From JBMYYR01 sp049609625 (lineage in GTDB: Bacteria; Bacteroidota; Bacteroidia; Flavobacteriales; CAJXXR01), in NCBI GenBank assembly GCA_049609625.1, contig JBMYYR010000001.1:1-64000 (forward strand): a stretch of 64,000 nt of DNA. The letters run 5' to 3'. Under the pieces are notes generated by a model. The model had not been told where the DNA came from, searched no databases, and worked only from the letters and a program-made list of their open reading frames with translations. The number at the start of each line of letters is the position of its first letter. The stretch's first letter is position 1. Positions 42,511 to 50,646 of the stretch are shown in pieces. The position numbers were made by a program, and so were the translations under genes.

Positions 42511-43087
42511 AGGTTTTGTTTAAGAAGTCAACAAATTTTTTGATAGCTCGGGCGCGATGAGAACATTTGTTTTTGTCTTCTAAAGACATTTCGGCAAAAC
42601 TTTTTTGGCTTTCTTCCGGACAAAAAATAGGATCATATCCAAAGCCTTTTTCGCCAGATCGAGTTTCCAAAATCCGACCTTTAACAATACCTTCAAACAC
42701 AAATTCTTGTTCTTTATCAACAAAAGCGATGGCGGTTCTAAATTGAGCATTTCGATTCGATTTCCCTTCCAACTTTTTGAGAACCAAATCCATATTGGCT
42801 TCAGCATCTTTTTTTTCGGCATCGGCATAGCGCGCAGAATAGACGCCAGGCTCGCCGTTCAGACTTTCAATTTCGAGTCCGGTATCATCAGAAAAAATCG
42901 GAAAATCGATGGTTTTAGCCAAATAATGGGCTTTTTGCAAGGCATTACCTTCCAAGGTGTCGGCCGTTTCAGGAATATCGTCATTAAAACCTAAATCATT
43001 AAGTCCAACAAGATCGATAAATTGAGGTAGCAAAGATCGGATTTCCTCAACTTTATTTTGATTTTGACTTGCAAAAAGTAGTTTCAA
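42503..43087 (-). CDS. rdgB: Non-canonical purine NTP pyrophosphatase RdgB/HAM1
   Basis: RdgB removes dITP and XTP from the nucleotide pool. The substrate-binding N-terminus ASQNQNKVEEI and the catalytic segment FSDDTGLEIESLNGEPGVYSARYA are intact, as is the C-terminal SHRARAIKKF (His/Arg contacts to the base). The length of 194 residues is typical. It sits inside the usp-to-GH3 operon, 15 bases after the nitroreductase gene. Confidence 0.96.
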   Translation of the reverse strand: MKLLFASQNQNKVEEIRSLLPQFIDLVGLNDLGFNDDIPETADTLEGNALQKAHYLAKTIDFPIFSDDTGLEIESLNGEPGVYSARYADAEKKDAEANMDLVLKKLEGKSNRNAQFRTAIAFVDKEQEFVFEGIVKGRILETRSGEKGFGYDPIFCPEESQKSFAEMSLEDKNKCSHRARAIKKFVDFLNKTYA

Positions 43088-43102
43088 AGTAAATATGGTT
43101 AA

Positions 43103-43735
43103 TTAGTTAATATCTAGACAAATAGACTTTGTTTTTTGTCTCACTTTGGCCAACTTAGCATGGGCATCATCTTCTGAACGAAAGCCAACAGGACAAAGTA
43201 ACACAGACTTCAATTGTTTGGAATCCAAACCAAGAAGTTCGTCATATTTTGCAGGCATAAATCCTTCCATTGGCGTAGCGTCAATTTGCTCTAAAGCGCA
43301 ATGAGACAACAAGTTACCTAAAGCAATATAAGCTTGCGATTTTGCCCACTGAAATTTCCAATCAGCACTTCTTTGAGCGACGCCGGCATACATCATATTT
43401 TTGAAACCCTCGAACGCATCTAGTGGAATGCCACGTGTTTCCGCCGTATTGTTAATGTAAGCATCAACAAAAGCAACATCGATATCGGTTCGGACGGCCA
43501 GAACAATCAAATGAGAAGCATCAGCAACTTGCCTTTGTCCAAAAGAATGTGGAACAAGGACTTCGCGTTTTTCATTATTTTCGATGAATAAAAACCGATA
43601 AGGTTGCAAACCATAAGAAGAAGCCGTTAGGTTTAGTCCTTCCTTTAAAGTGTTGATCTGATTGTCGTTAAGTTTCTTTTTTGGATCAAAAGCTTTACAA
43701 GCATATCGCCATTTTAGGGCATCAATGTAGTTCAT
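43103..43735 (-). CDS. NAD(P)H-dependent nitroreductase-family oxidoreductase (NfsB-like)
   Basis: The FMN-binding nitroreductase fold is shown by the opening IDALKWRYACKAFDPKKKL, TASSYGLQPYRFLFI and the C-terminal-half segment LGNLLSHCALEQIDATPMEGF. This matches the NfsB/dihydropteridine-reductase-like class, about 210 residues and usually a homodimer. The substrate cannot be told from sequence. Its start overlaps the lipoprotein gene by 14 bases. Confidence 0.93.
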   Translation of the reverse strand: MNYIDALKWRYACKAFDPKKKLNDNQINTLKEGLNLTASSYGLQPYRFLFIENNEKREVLVPHSFGQRQVADASHLIVLAVRTDIDVAFVDAYINNTAETRGIPLDAFEGFKNMMYAGVAQRSADWKFQWAKSQAYIALGNLLSHCALEQIDATPMEGFMPAKYDELLGLDSKQLKSVLLCPVGFRSEDDAHAKLAKVRQKTKSICLDIN

Positions 43736-44240
43736 GTTTTTTAATTTTAGACTCGGTGTCGTTCAACTCTTTGATCGAGTATTTTACGGCAGCAAGTTGT
43801 TTTGAGTTTGGATAAGCTTTTACAAATTGATTATAAAAATCTAAGGCAAAAAGTTTATGCTTATCAAAGCCTGATTTATTGAAGGCTTGTTCGCAAACAA
43901 AACCTTTCTTGAACAACACAAAAGCTCGTTTTGTGCTTTTTGGGTAGATTTTCTCAAATCGATCATAGACACCCAAAGCCATAAAATATTGACCAGTACC
44001 TTCGTAAACATTAGCATAACGCAGCATGATTTCTTCAGATTCTGGAGCGTTTGGAAAAGCGTTTAAGTAGTTTTCGTAGGAAGCCAAAATAGCTTTTGCA
44101 CTTTCTTTCGTTGTTACGGTGTCTCTAGCTATTGCATAAAACGCACGCTCTTCGGATTTGAGTTGTTCTAAAGCTTTATCAGCCGGAGAAATACAACTCG
44201 AAAACCCAATCATTAAAATCAAAATTGAAAGTACTCTCAT
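43722..44240 (-). CDS. TPR lipoprotein (BamD-like repeats)
   Basis: The lipobox GFSSC at residues 13-17 shows a lipoprotein, probably placed in the outer or inner membrane. TPR-like helices run from about 35 to 160, with units such as AILASYENYLNAFPNAPESEE and ALDFYNQFVKAYPNSKQ, similar to the BamD/YbgF repeat pattern. At 172 residues it is shorter than BamD. It shares one base with def and 14 with the nitroreductase gene, so it belongs to the same operon. The binding partner is unknown. Confidence 0.78.
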   Translation of the reverse strand: MRVLSILILMIGFSSCISPADKALEQLKSEERAFYAIARDTVTTKESAKAILASYENYLNAFPNAPESEEIMLRYANVYEGTGQYFMALGVYDRFEKIYPKSTKRAFVLFKKGFVCEQAFNKSGFDKHKLFALDFYNQFVKAYPNSKQLAAVKYSIKELNDTESKIKKHELH

Positions 44241-44809
44241 TAGCGTTTTCCTCTTTTTAGTTGATGTTTCATCCGATAATCTGCTCTGATTTTTCCATCT
44301 TGAATTTTCCTTAACTTGCCGTTAATCAATTTCTTACGAAGAGGAGAGAGGTGGTCGGTAAACAAAATACCTTCAATATGATCATATTCATGTTGGATAA
44401 CTCGAGCGGCAAGTCCTGAAAATTCTTCAGTTTTTTGATTGCCATTTTCATCGAAATATTGAACACGAATAGTCGATTTTCTAGATACATCCTCGCGCAC
44501 TTCAGGAATGCTTAAACAGCCTTCGTTAAACAGCCATTCTTCGCCAGTTTCTTCCAGAATTTCTGGATTTATAAATACTTTTTTAAAGTCTTCGACCGAC
44601 GGATCTTCTTCTTTAAATGGGCTGGCGTCTACAATAAATAAACGCAAAGATTTTCCAACTTGAGGCGCCGCCAATCCTACGCCAGATGCCGCATACATGG
44701 TTTGCCACATATTGTCGATTAGGTGCTTGGTTTCGGCTGATTTTGGGTCAATTTGTTTTGCTTTTTCTTTCAAAACAGGATGACCATAAGCTATAATGGG
44801 TAAAATCAT
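44240..44809 (-). CDS. def: Peptide deformylase
   Basis: Def removes the formyl group from nascent N-terminal methionine. All three class I motifs are present: GVGLAAPQVG, EGCLSIPE (Cys metal ligand) and QHEYDHIEG (two His ligands and the catalytic Glu). The 189-residue length is normal. It overlaps ruvX by 4 bases (ATGA) and the downstream lipoprotein gene by 1. Confidence 0.98.
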   Translation of the reverse strand: MILPIIAYGHPVLKEKAKQIDPKSAETKHLIDNMWQTMYAASGVGLAAPQVGKSLRLFIVDASPFKEEDPSVEDFKKVFINPEILEETGEEWLFNEGCLSIPEVREDVSRKSTIRVQYFDENGNQKTEEFSGLAARVIQHEYDHIEGILFTDHLSPLRKKLINGKLRKIQDGKIRADYRMKHQLKRGKR

Positions 44810-45225
44810 AAAGATTGGTTTTGATCTAAATACGATCGTAAAATAATAGAAGCACTTACCTTGTCGATAAGTGCTTTGTTTTTTCGTTTTTGTTTCGGAA
44901 CGCCCGCATCAATCATAGACTGAAATGCCATTGAGGACGTGTAACGCTCATCCACTAAAACTAAAGGGTGTTTCGGAAAGTGTTTTTCTAGTTTTTTGGC
45001 ATAAGCCAACACCTTTTCTGTGGTCGTCGAATGGTCGCCATTTAGATAAGTAGGTAAACCTAAAATAAGTTTATCTACCTGATTTTCAGAAACATATTTT
45101 TTTATAAAAGCAATAGATTTTGAATTTTCGATGGTTTCTAAAGGAGCGGCGATAATCTGTAAATCATCGGTTTCGGCAAAGCCCACACGTTTTTCTCCAA
45201 AGTCGATTCCCAAAAGTCTTGCCAT
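44806..45225 (-). CDS. ruvX: Holliday-junction-resolvase-like protein RuvX/YqgF
   Basis: RuvX/YqgF is an RNase-H-fold nuclease implicated in pre-16S rRNA 5' processing and DNA repair. The catalytic Asp in GIDFGEKRVGFAETD, a second acidic motif LGLPTYLNGDHS, and VDERYTS near residue 93 are all in place. The length of 139 residues is typical. It sits between usp (4-base gap) and def (4-base overlap). Confidence 0.95.
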   Translation of the reverse strand: MARLLGIDFGEKRVGFAETDDLQIIAAPLETIENSKSIAFIKKYVSENQVDKLILGLPTYLNGDHSTTTEKVLAYAKKLEKHFPKHPLVLVDERYTSSMAFQSMIDAGVPKQKRKNKALIDKVSASIILRSYLDQNQSL

Positions 45226-45229
45226 CTTG

Positions 45230-46111
45230 TTATGGTAATTCGTAAGAAAATTGAGTTACAGTTGGGCGCACACTCATCACAGGTGTAAACGAATTGTGAA
45301 TAATGTTTTGAGCTGCCGACCCTAAGAAATGTAGTGTAAAATCATTCTCTTGTTGAGTCATAATCATGATTAAATCGGCATCTTTTTCTTTAGCGTAAGT
45401 CAAAATTTCATTACTAATTTCTGCATCTTTATCTCGATACAAAATATCAGAATCAACCTTTATGTTGTGCGAATGGATAAATTTATAGACTTGCTTCATA
45501 TTGAGTTTTAGTTCCTGAATAGCATCCGAATCTAAGTTTTCTCTGATAACAGAAACCAACTTCACTTCTGCTCCAAACAAACGAGCAAATTCGATGGCAT
45601 TAGACACTTTCTCTTTTGTTTCTTTCTTTAAGTCTAAAGGTAAAACAATGGTTTTCAGCTCTTTGTGATTTTGTCCTTTGATGGTAATTACAGGTACTTT
45701 CGACATACGAATGACCCGATTGGCATTCGAACCCATAATTTTTTTCATCGTTTTGGGCACGCCTTGTGTTCCCATAACAATATAATCGGCGCCTACCATT
45801 TCCGAAACTTCAACAATTTCTTGGTATACTTTTCCACGAGAAACCATCGAATTGACATCGGTGCCGAGTTTAGCTTCGGAAGCCTTTGCTATTTCTGCTA
45901 ATTTCTCTTGAGCTTGATCTTGCATTTTTGCAATTTCTTCCTCGCTTTTATCTCCAAAAACTCTGGAAAAAAAACCAGATGCTTCAATAACACTTAATAA
46001 AGTCAGTTCGGCTTTACAGGCTTTGGCTAAAACTTCAGCTTCTCTGAGCGCAACAAACGATTGGTCTGTAAAATCAATCGGCACCAGAATCATGGCTTGT
46101 TTTTTTGACAT
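45230..46111 (-). CDS. Tandem universal stress protein (two Usp domains)
   Basis: Two Usp domains are joined: residues 5-145 begin AMILVPIDFTDQSFVALREAE and end with the ATP-loop-like GTQGVPKTMKKIMGSNANRVI. Residues 150-290 begin KTIVLPLDLKKETKEKV but have a weaker loop (GSAAQNIIHNS). Tandem Usp proteins are common in Flavobacteriia and are often linked to stress or low oxygen. The ATP-binding G-x2-G-x9-G(S/T) pattern is clearer in the first domain. It leads a seven-gene operon. Confidence 0.92.
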   Translation of the reverse strand: MSKKQAMILVPIDFTDQSFVALREAEVLAKACKAELTLLSVIEASGFFSRVFGDKSEEEIAKMQDQAQEKLAEIAKASEAKLGTDVNSMVSRGKVYQEIVEVSEMVGADYIVMGTQGVPKTMKKIMGSNANRVIRMSKVPVITIKGQNHKELKTIVLPLDLKKETKEKVSNAIEFARLFGAEVKLVSVIRENLDSDAIQELKLNMKQVYKFIHSHNIKVDSDILYRDKDAEISNEILTYAKEKDADLIMIMTQQENDFTLHFLGSAAQNIIHNSFTPVMSVRPTVTQFSYELP

Positions 46112-46130
46112 GGTAATTTCAAATTTTTGA

Positions 46131-46138
46131 CAAAATTA
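46131..46138 (-). promoter_or_regulatory. Putative -7 element of the usp-ruvX-def operon
   Basis: TAATTTTG on the minus strand matches TAnnTTTG and lies 20 bases upstream of the Usp start. No TTG is seen 17-23 bases further upstream. The intergenic region 46112-46307 holds no gene. Confidence 0.33.
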
Positions 46139-46307
46139 ATAAATCTCTTTGGTTTAATGACAGTCCGTTGATGAGTTTTAAGCTAAAGTTTTGATTTTCA
46201 ATAAAATAACTTGTGTTTAGAGTTAGTGAAATTAATGTAGTTTGTTGATAGTCAAGGGTAAACATCACTAAGAGGAACGAAAAGTTTAATTCAGTTGACT
46301 TAGGACA

Positions 46308-46802
46308 TCAATTTTTCTTCAAATCCTGACACAAAAAGCCAAAAGGCAATAAATCGGCCAAGCTATTGAGTAAAATCACAGAACCTTTTCCTGAAAAGAG
46401 AAGAATAGGAATAGCCTGGTTTTGAAGATGTTCGTATTCCAGCATTACCTGTCGGCAAGCTCCACAGGGCGACAGCACGCCTTTAAAATCAAATTGTTCT
46501 GAACCAGCCACAACCGCAAGGGCTTTTATTTTGGAATCATGTTGCTGAGCGCCGTAAGCGAAAAAAGCAACACGCTCGGCACAAAGTCCAGAAGGATATG
46601 CCGCATTCTCTTGATTATTTCCCAAAACCACTGACTGATCTTCTAAAAGCAAAGCTGCGCCAACTTTAAAGTTAGAATAAGGCGCATAAGCTTTTGCTTG
46701 AGCTATTTTTGCTGATTCAATTAGGTTTTGATACTCCATTGATAAATCAGAAATTTGCTCAAATTCTTGATATTGAAGCTCTAATGTTTTGGTTTTTGAC
46801 AA
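46308..46802 (-). CDS. cdd: Cytidine deaminase
   Basis: Cdd converts cytidine and deoxycytidine to the uridine forms for pyrimidine salvage. The zinc motif is complete: CAERVAFF (first Cys plus the catalytic Glu) and PCGACRQ (two Cys). YAPYSNFKVGAALL binds the ribose. At 164 residues it is slightly longer than the tetrameric form, with about 25 extra N-terminal residues. It follows the GT-B-like gene by 47 bases on the same strand. Confidence 0.95.
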   Translation of the reverse strand: MSKTKTLELQYQEFEQISDLSMEYQNLIESAKIAQAKAYAPYSNFKVGAALLLEDQSVVLGNNQENAAYPSGLCAERVAFFAYGAQQHDSKIKALAVVAGSEQFDFKGVLSPCGACRQVMLEYEHLQNQAIPILLFSGKGSVILLNSLADLLPFGFLCQDLKKN

Positions 46803-46849
46803 TTTAATTGATGTATGATGTTTTAAAAAAATTCAAATGACAGACTGAT

Positions 46850-47914
46850 TTACAGCCAAAAAGGCTTCTTTTTATCAAACGACTCAAACAGATTATAGAG
46901 TTCCTCTGGTGTTTTTAGTGAAGCTTCCCCGCCCCAAATCTCGTCGTAAATCTCCCATTGCTCGGGCGTAATAGTTGTTCTAACTTGATCGAAAGCAGTA
47001 ACGTAATGCGGTTTAATATTTTTTGTATCCGTATGTTCTTTTAGGGCATTTTCTGTGACTACAAAGTCCATCTCTTGCCAATAAATATAATGAGGTTTTT
47101 TAAGATGTAGGCAGTATCCTAATGACGTTCCTATATCATTAGCCATAGTCATATCGGATAGCGAAATAATGCTTTTTACCCTAGGTAAAAAATTAAGGTC
47201 AGATCGATGACCAGCAGTAACAACCTTAAACCCAGCTTTGAGATAAGGCAAATGATTATTGATTACAATGTCTTGATAATAAATACTTACAACTACTGTA
47301 TCATAATCCTTACCGACTTTAGAAATTTCTTTTATCCAGCTTGTATAGTCAAATTTTGTTGAATGTGATTCAATAGAATGGAGTGGAAAGACAAGTAATA
47401 CCGAGCCTAATTCGGACTTTAACTCCTCAAGCTTATCAACACTTAACAGACTGTCTACATACGCTATATGTGGTCCTATTTTATGAATAGATTTATTCAC
47501 GTTACCCAAGGTTTTAAAAAAATTATACCGAATAGGTCCAAAGGTCAAAATAGCAGGAAATCTATTTTTATACACCTCAAAATCAATAATATAGTCATCG
47601 TAATAAATCCCGTGTTCAATAATGGCATTAATCGGTTTATTCCATTTTGAAAATTGCCTTAGGTTTTGGGCTATTGCAAACCTAGAGTTTACATAATAAT
47701 ACTCATCTGAATACGAAGGTAGATTCTGACTTAACGAATCGACATCAAAAATAGATAACGTTTTTCTCCTTTCAACTTCTTTAAGGAATCGCTTTCTCAT
47801 TCCAAATCTGAACGTATTGGCTTTATAAACAGCTAAGGTTTGGTAGTATTCCCTGTATTTTTCGGGATAAATTTTGAGAACTAATTTGAGAAATGATATA
47901 AGAAGGTTTTTCAT
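46850..47914 (-). CDS. GT-B-like surface polysaccharide protein
   Basis: I cannot assign this to a named family with certainty. The pattern IIEHGIYYDD followed later by ILTFGPIRYNFFKTLG and IGPHIAYVD, and the C-terminal block SIISLSDMTMANDIGTSLGY, resembles GT-B folds of CDP-glycerol glycerophosphotransferase-like or other capsule enzymes. No signal peptide or membrane helix is seen apart from a weak N-terminal amphipathic stretch. It is 7 bases downstream of the Wzx gene, so it is probably a transferase for the sugar unit that Wzx exports. Base composition is AT-rich. Confidence 0.5.
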   Translation of the reverse strand: MKNLLISFLKLVLKIYPEKYREYYQTLAVYKANTFRFGMRKRFLKEVERRKTLSIFDVDSLSQNLPSYSDEYYYVNSRFAIAQNLRQFSKWNKPINAIIEHGIYYDDYIIDFEVYKNRFPAILTFGPIRYNFFKTLGNVNKSIHKIGPHIAYVDSLLSVDKLEELKSELGSVLLVFPLHSIESHSTKFDYTSWIKEISKVGKDYDTVVVSIYYQDIVINNHLPYLKAGFKVVTAGHRSDLNFLPRVKSIISLSDMTMANDIGTSLGYCLHLKKPHYIYWQEMDFVVTENALKEHTDTKNIKPHYVTAFDQVRTTITPEQWEIYDEIWGGEASLKTPEELYNLFESFDKKKPFWL

Positions 47915-47921
47915 TTTTGAA

Positions 47922-49268
47922 TTAAATGTTAGGTGTTTTAAGTGGTCTTGAAATTATTTTTTTGAACACTTTGACACTATGGTGAATCGTACTAAACTTA
48001 AACCAAGGCAATGGAATGATTTTATATGCCATAGAAAACGTAATAATATACATCACAACGCAAGTTAGCAGAGTAGACCAAGCCGCAACAATGTTGCCAT
48101 ACTTAGGGATATACAAGATGTTCAATCCCAGATTTATAGCTATACCTATTGAGACGACAATTACATTGTAATAGGTTTTAAAGGTTTGACCAATAATCAC
48201 GCTCGAAATTGTATAAAGACCATAAAACAAATATCCGAAAGCTACTGGTGTAACAACAATAAAAGAGTCTTCAAATTTTGGATCAAAAAATTCAATCAAA
48301 AACAATAATTTACCTAAAAGTAATACGCCTATCGTGATGATGATAATTATTAGCAAATACAAGTGAAAAAATGAAACAATGTCGTGTTTTAATAGATCGG
48401 TTTCATGTTTTGAGTCTTGTTCAGATTCTTTTTTTTCTAACTGACTAAAATACTCATACACTTTTGGAACAAAAACAAGGTTAAACGCATTGATAGCGAC
48501 AAAAACTAAAGCTCCAATTTTGTAGCCCATGTCGTAAATTCCAACATCAGATTTTCCCAAATAATAATCTATGATATATCGATCACTTAAATTTAAGGCT
48601 TGTTCCAACAAAACAACGACTAATAAAGGTAGCGAATATAAAAATGCTTTTTTTATAAGGTTTAGATCTGGTTTGAATATGAGGTCTCCGGATTGGGCTA
48701 GTTTGTAAAATGTATAGCATCCAAAAAACACAGGTAAAACTAAAGCTGGTATGGATCGACTTTCCCAACTGAGGTCGGTGTAATAAATCAGGTAGAGCGA
48801 CAGAACGAGATTACTTATTGTCATCAGGGTGCTTAGTACGCCAAATTCTAAAGATTTTTTTCGATTTCTGAGCAGAGTGAGATAAATAAAGTAGCTCAAT
48901 GAGAAAAAGGAGCTTACAGGAATCCACCAGATGTAGAAATTCGGTATATCTTGCAAGGCATTTAGTTCCTGAAAGGCGTAACCATTTAAAAAACCAAGCA
49001 AGGTATTGGTAACAGCAGAAACCAAGAATATATTAAATATCGCTACTGGAACTTCCTCTGGTTTTCGGTAATAGATATACTGTAAATAGGAGTTTAGAGA
49101 AAGTGAAGAAATTGTAGAGAAAATAAGGTTGAAGATTGTAAACATAGACAATACTCCTACATCATCGGTAGTAAATTGCCGTGTAATAATCGGTATTAAA
49201 ATAAAGGGAATCAGTTGATTAAGAACTGTTGTTCCAAAATAGATAAACGTATCTTTTATAAATTTCAT
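47922..49268 (-). CDS. Wzx-type polysaccharide flippase
   Basis: A very hydrophobic 448-residue protein with about 12-14 membrane helices. It begins FIYFGTTVLNQLIPFILIPIITRQ, the opening typical of O-antigen/MATE-superfamily flippases, followed by DDVGVLSMFTIFNL. It would flip lipid-linked oligosaccharide across the inner membrane. Lines sampled in the gene are about 30 % GC, lower than in housekeeping genes, as is usual for surface-polysaccharide genes. It is 76 bases downstream of bioB and directly precedes the GT-B-like gene. Confidence 0.85.
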   Translation of the reverse strand: MKFIKDTFIYFGTTVLNQLIPFILIPIITRQFTTDDVGVLSMFTIFNLIFSTISSLSLNSYLQYIYYRKPEEVPVAIFNIFLVSAVTNTLLGFLNGYAFQELNALQDIPNFYIWWIPVSSFFSLSYFIYLTLLRNRKKSLEFGVLSTLMTISNLVLSLYLIYYTDLSWESRSIPALVLPVFFGCYTFYKLAQSGDLIFKPDLNLIKKAFLYSLPLLVVVLLEQALNLSDRYIIDYYLGKSDVGIYDMGYKIGALVFVAINAFNLVFVPKVYEYFSQLEKKESEQDSKHETDLLKHDIVSFFHLYLLIIIIITIGVLLLGKLLFLIEFFDPKFEDSFIVVTPVAFGYLFYGLYTISSVIIGQTFKTYYNVIVVSIGIAINLGLNILYIPKYGNIVAAWSTLLTCVVMYIITFSMAYKIIPLPWFKFSTIHHSVKVFKKIISRPLKTPNI

Positions 49269-49344
49269 AAGCCCAAGACGAGTTAGTTTAGTCTACTTTT
49301 TCCTTTTTTTTTGATAAAGCTATAATGAACTTACAGCCGTTCAA

Positions 49345-50445
49345 CTACTTATGTTTAGATTTTGAAGCTGCTTCTAAATTACGTTCAATTTTATGTTTTG
49401 GTCTTGTCCATTTCAATTCATCTCGTTCCGATTTTGGAACAGATTCTTCAACAATTTCAGGCTTATCTCCTTTTTTGTAAGGTTTTCTCGGGCTCAAACC
49501 TAAAATATCAAACAACTTCATGTCTTCGGTGATATCTGGGTTTGGTGTGGTGAGTAATTTATCGCCAGCAAAAATAGATCCAGCTCCAGCCAAAAAGCAA
49601 AGCGCTTGTCCTTCCTGACTCATTTCTGTACGTCCGGCAGAAAGTCTAACTAAGGTTTCAGGAAGTATGATTCGAGTTGTGGCTACCATTCGAACCATAT
49701 CCCAAACCGATGTAATTTCCTGATCTTCAAGCGGTGTGCCTTCCACAGGAACTAAAGCATTAATTGGTGTAGATTCTGGATGTGGAATCATTGTCGATAA
49801 AGACAACAGCATTCCAGCACGGTCGTCATCGGATTCTCCCATACCGATAATTCCACCAGAACAAACGGTTACGTTGGTTTTTCGAACGTTCTCAATGGTA
49901 CTCAAACGGTCTTCATAAGCTCGAGTCGAAATCACTTCTTTGTAATAATCCTCAGAAGAATCTAAATTATGATTATAAGCATACAAACCTGCATTAGCAA
50001 GTCTTTTAGCTTGGTTTTCAGTAATCATACCTAAAGTACAACACACCTCAACGTCTAATTTATTGAGCGTTTCTACCATTTCTACAACTTGATCAAAATC
50101 AGAACCTTCTTTCACATTTCGCCAAGCGGCGCCCATACAAATTCGCGAAGAACCTGCTGCTTTTGCACGCAAAGCCTGAGCTTTCACCTGACTTACAGAC
50201 ATCAAATCGTTACCTTCCAAACCAGTAGAATACCGTGCTGCTTGCGGACAATAACCACAATCTTCTGGACAACCACCTGTTTTAATCGAAATCAAAGTAC
50301 TGACTTGCACTTCTTTTGGGTCATGAAACTGACGATGTACTTGCGCAGCTTGATAAATAAGGTCAATCAAAGGTCGATTATAAACTTCTAAAATCTCTTC
50401 TTTTGTCCAATTATGTCGAGGGGAATTAGTCTGCTCTGTATTCAT
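49345..50445 (-). CDS. bioB: Biotin synthase
   Basis: BioB is a radical-SAM enzyme inserting sulfur into dethiobiotin. The 4Fe-4S motif is CPEDCGYC (C59, C63, C66 counting from the chosen start). Further family motifs include SRICMGAAWR, YNHNLDSS, and the second-cluster region ending LVRLSAGRTEMS. A Lys/Arg-rich C-terminal extension of about 40 residues follows the core. The start at 50445 (MNTEQTNS) is preferred over the extension to 50478. No other biotin gene lies in the window. Confidence 0.96.
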   Translation of the reverse strand: MNTEQTNSPRHNWTKEEILEVYNRPLIDLIYQAAQVHRQFHDPKEVQVSTLISIKTGGCPEDCGYCPQAARYSTGLEGNDLMSVSQVKAQALRAKAAGSSRICMGAAWRNVKEGSDFDQVVEMVETLNKLDVEVCCTLGMITENQAKRLANAGLYAYNHNLDSSEDYYKEVISTRAYEDRLSTIENVRKTNVTVCSGGIIGMGESDDDRAGMLLSLSTMIPHPESTPINALVPVEGTPLEDQEITSVWDMVRMVATTRIILPETLVRLSAGRTEMSQEGQALCFLAGAGSIFAGDKLLTTPNPDITEDMKLFDILGLSPRKPYKKGDKPEIVEESVPKSERDELKWTRPKHKIERNLEAASKSKHK

Positions 50446-50516
50446 TTTGAGTTGTTTATGCTTTGTTTTGGAGATCAAAAATTCAGTATTAAAATCAATG
50501 ACAAATCCTAAAGATG

Positions 50517-50524
50517 CAAATATA
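50517..50524 (-). promoter_or_regulatory. Putative -7 element for bioB
   Basis: TATATTTG on the minus strand is an exact TAnnTTTG match, 71 bases upstream of the bioB start. It is divergent from the ribBA element. No TTG is found at the expected distance. No BirA-like operator could be recognised. Confidence 0.35.
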
Positions 50525-50600
50525 AGCTATCCAAGTTTGTTTTTATTCGTTTCGATGCCAGATTTTTTTCGATAAAGAACATAATTAAAGCCCTTCGGGA

Positions 50601-50631
50601 TTAAAACCTACATTTCAAATTAATATCTTTG
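50601..50631 (+). promoter_or_regulatory. Putative ribBA promoter (-7 TATCTTTG)
   Basis: TATCTTTG at 50624-50631 matches the -7 consensus and is preceded after 20 bases by TTA at 50601-50603, one base off the -33 TTG. The ATG at 50647 lies 15 bases beyond. There is no room for an FMN riboswitch between this element and the start codon. Confidence 0.42.
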
Positions 50632-50646
50632 CAAAAAAAAATAATT

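Noticed and set aside
46191..46255. Two TTGA-N3-TCAA palindromes upstream of the Usp operon (46191-46201, 46245-46255), with a third at 28390-28400 near ccoI
   Set aside because: The spacing is too short for a Crp/Fnr dimer site, and the same 11-base pattern occurs inside coding genes (near 3530 in pyrG and near 19085), so it is not specific.
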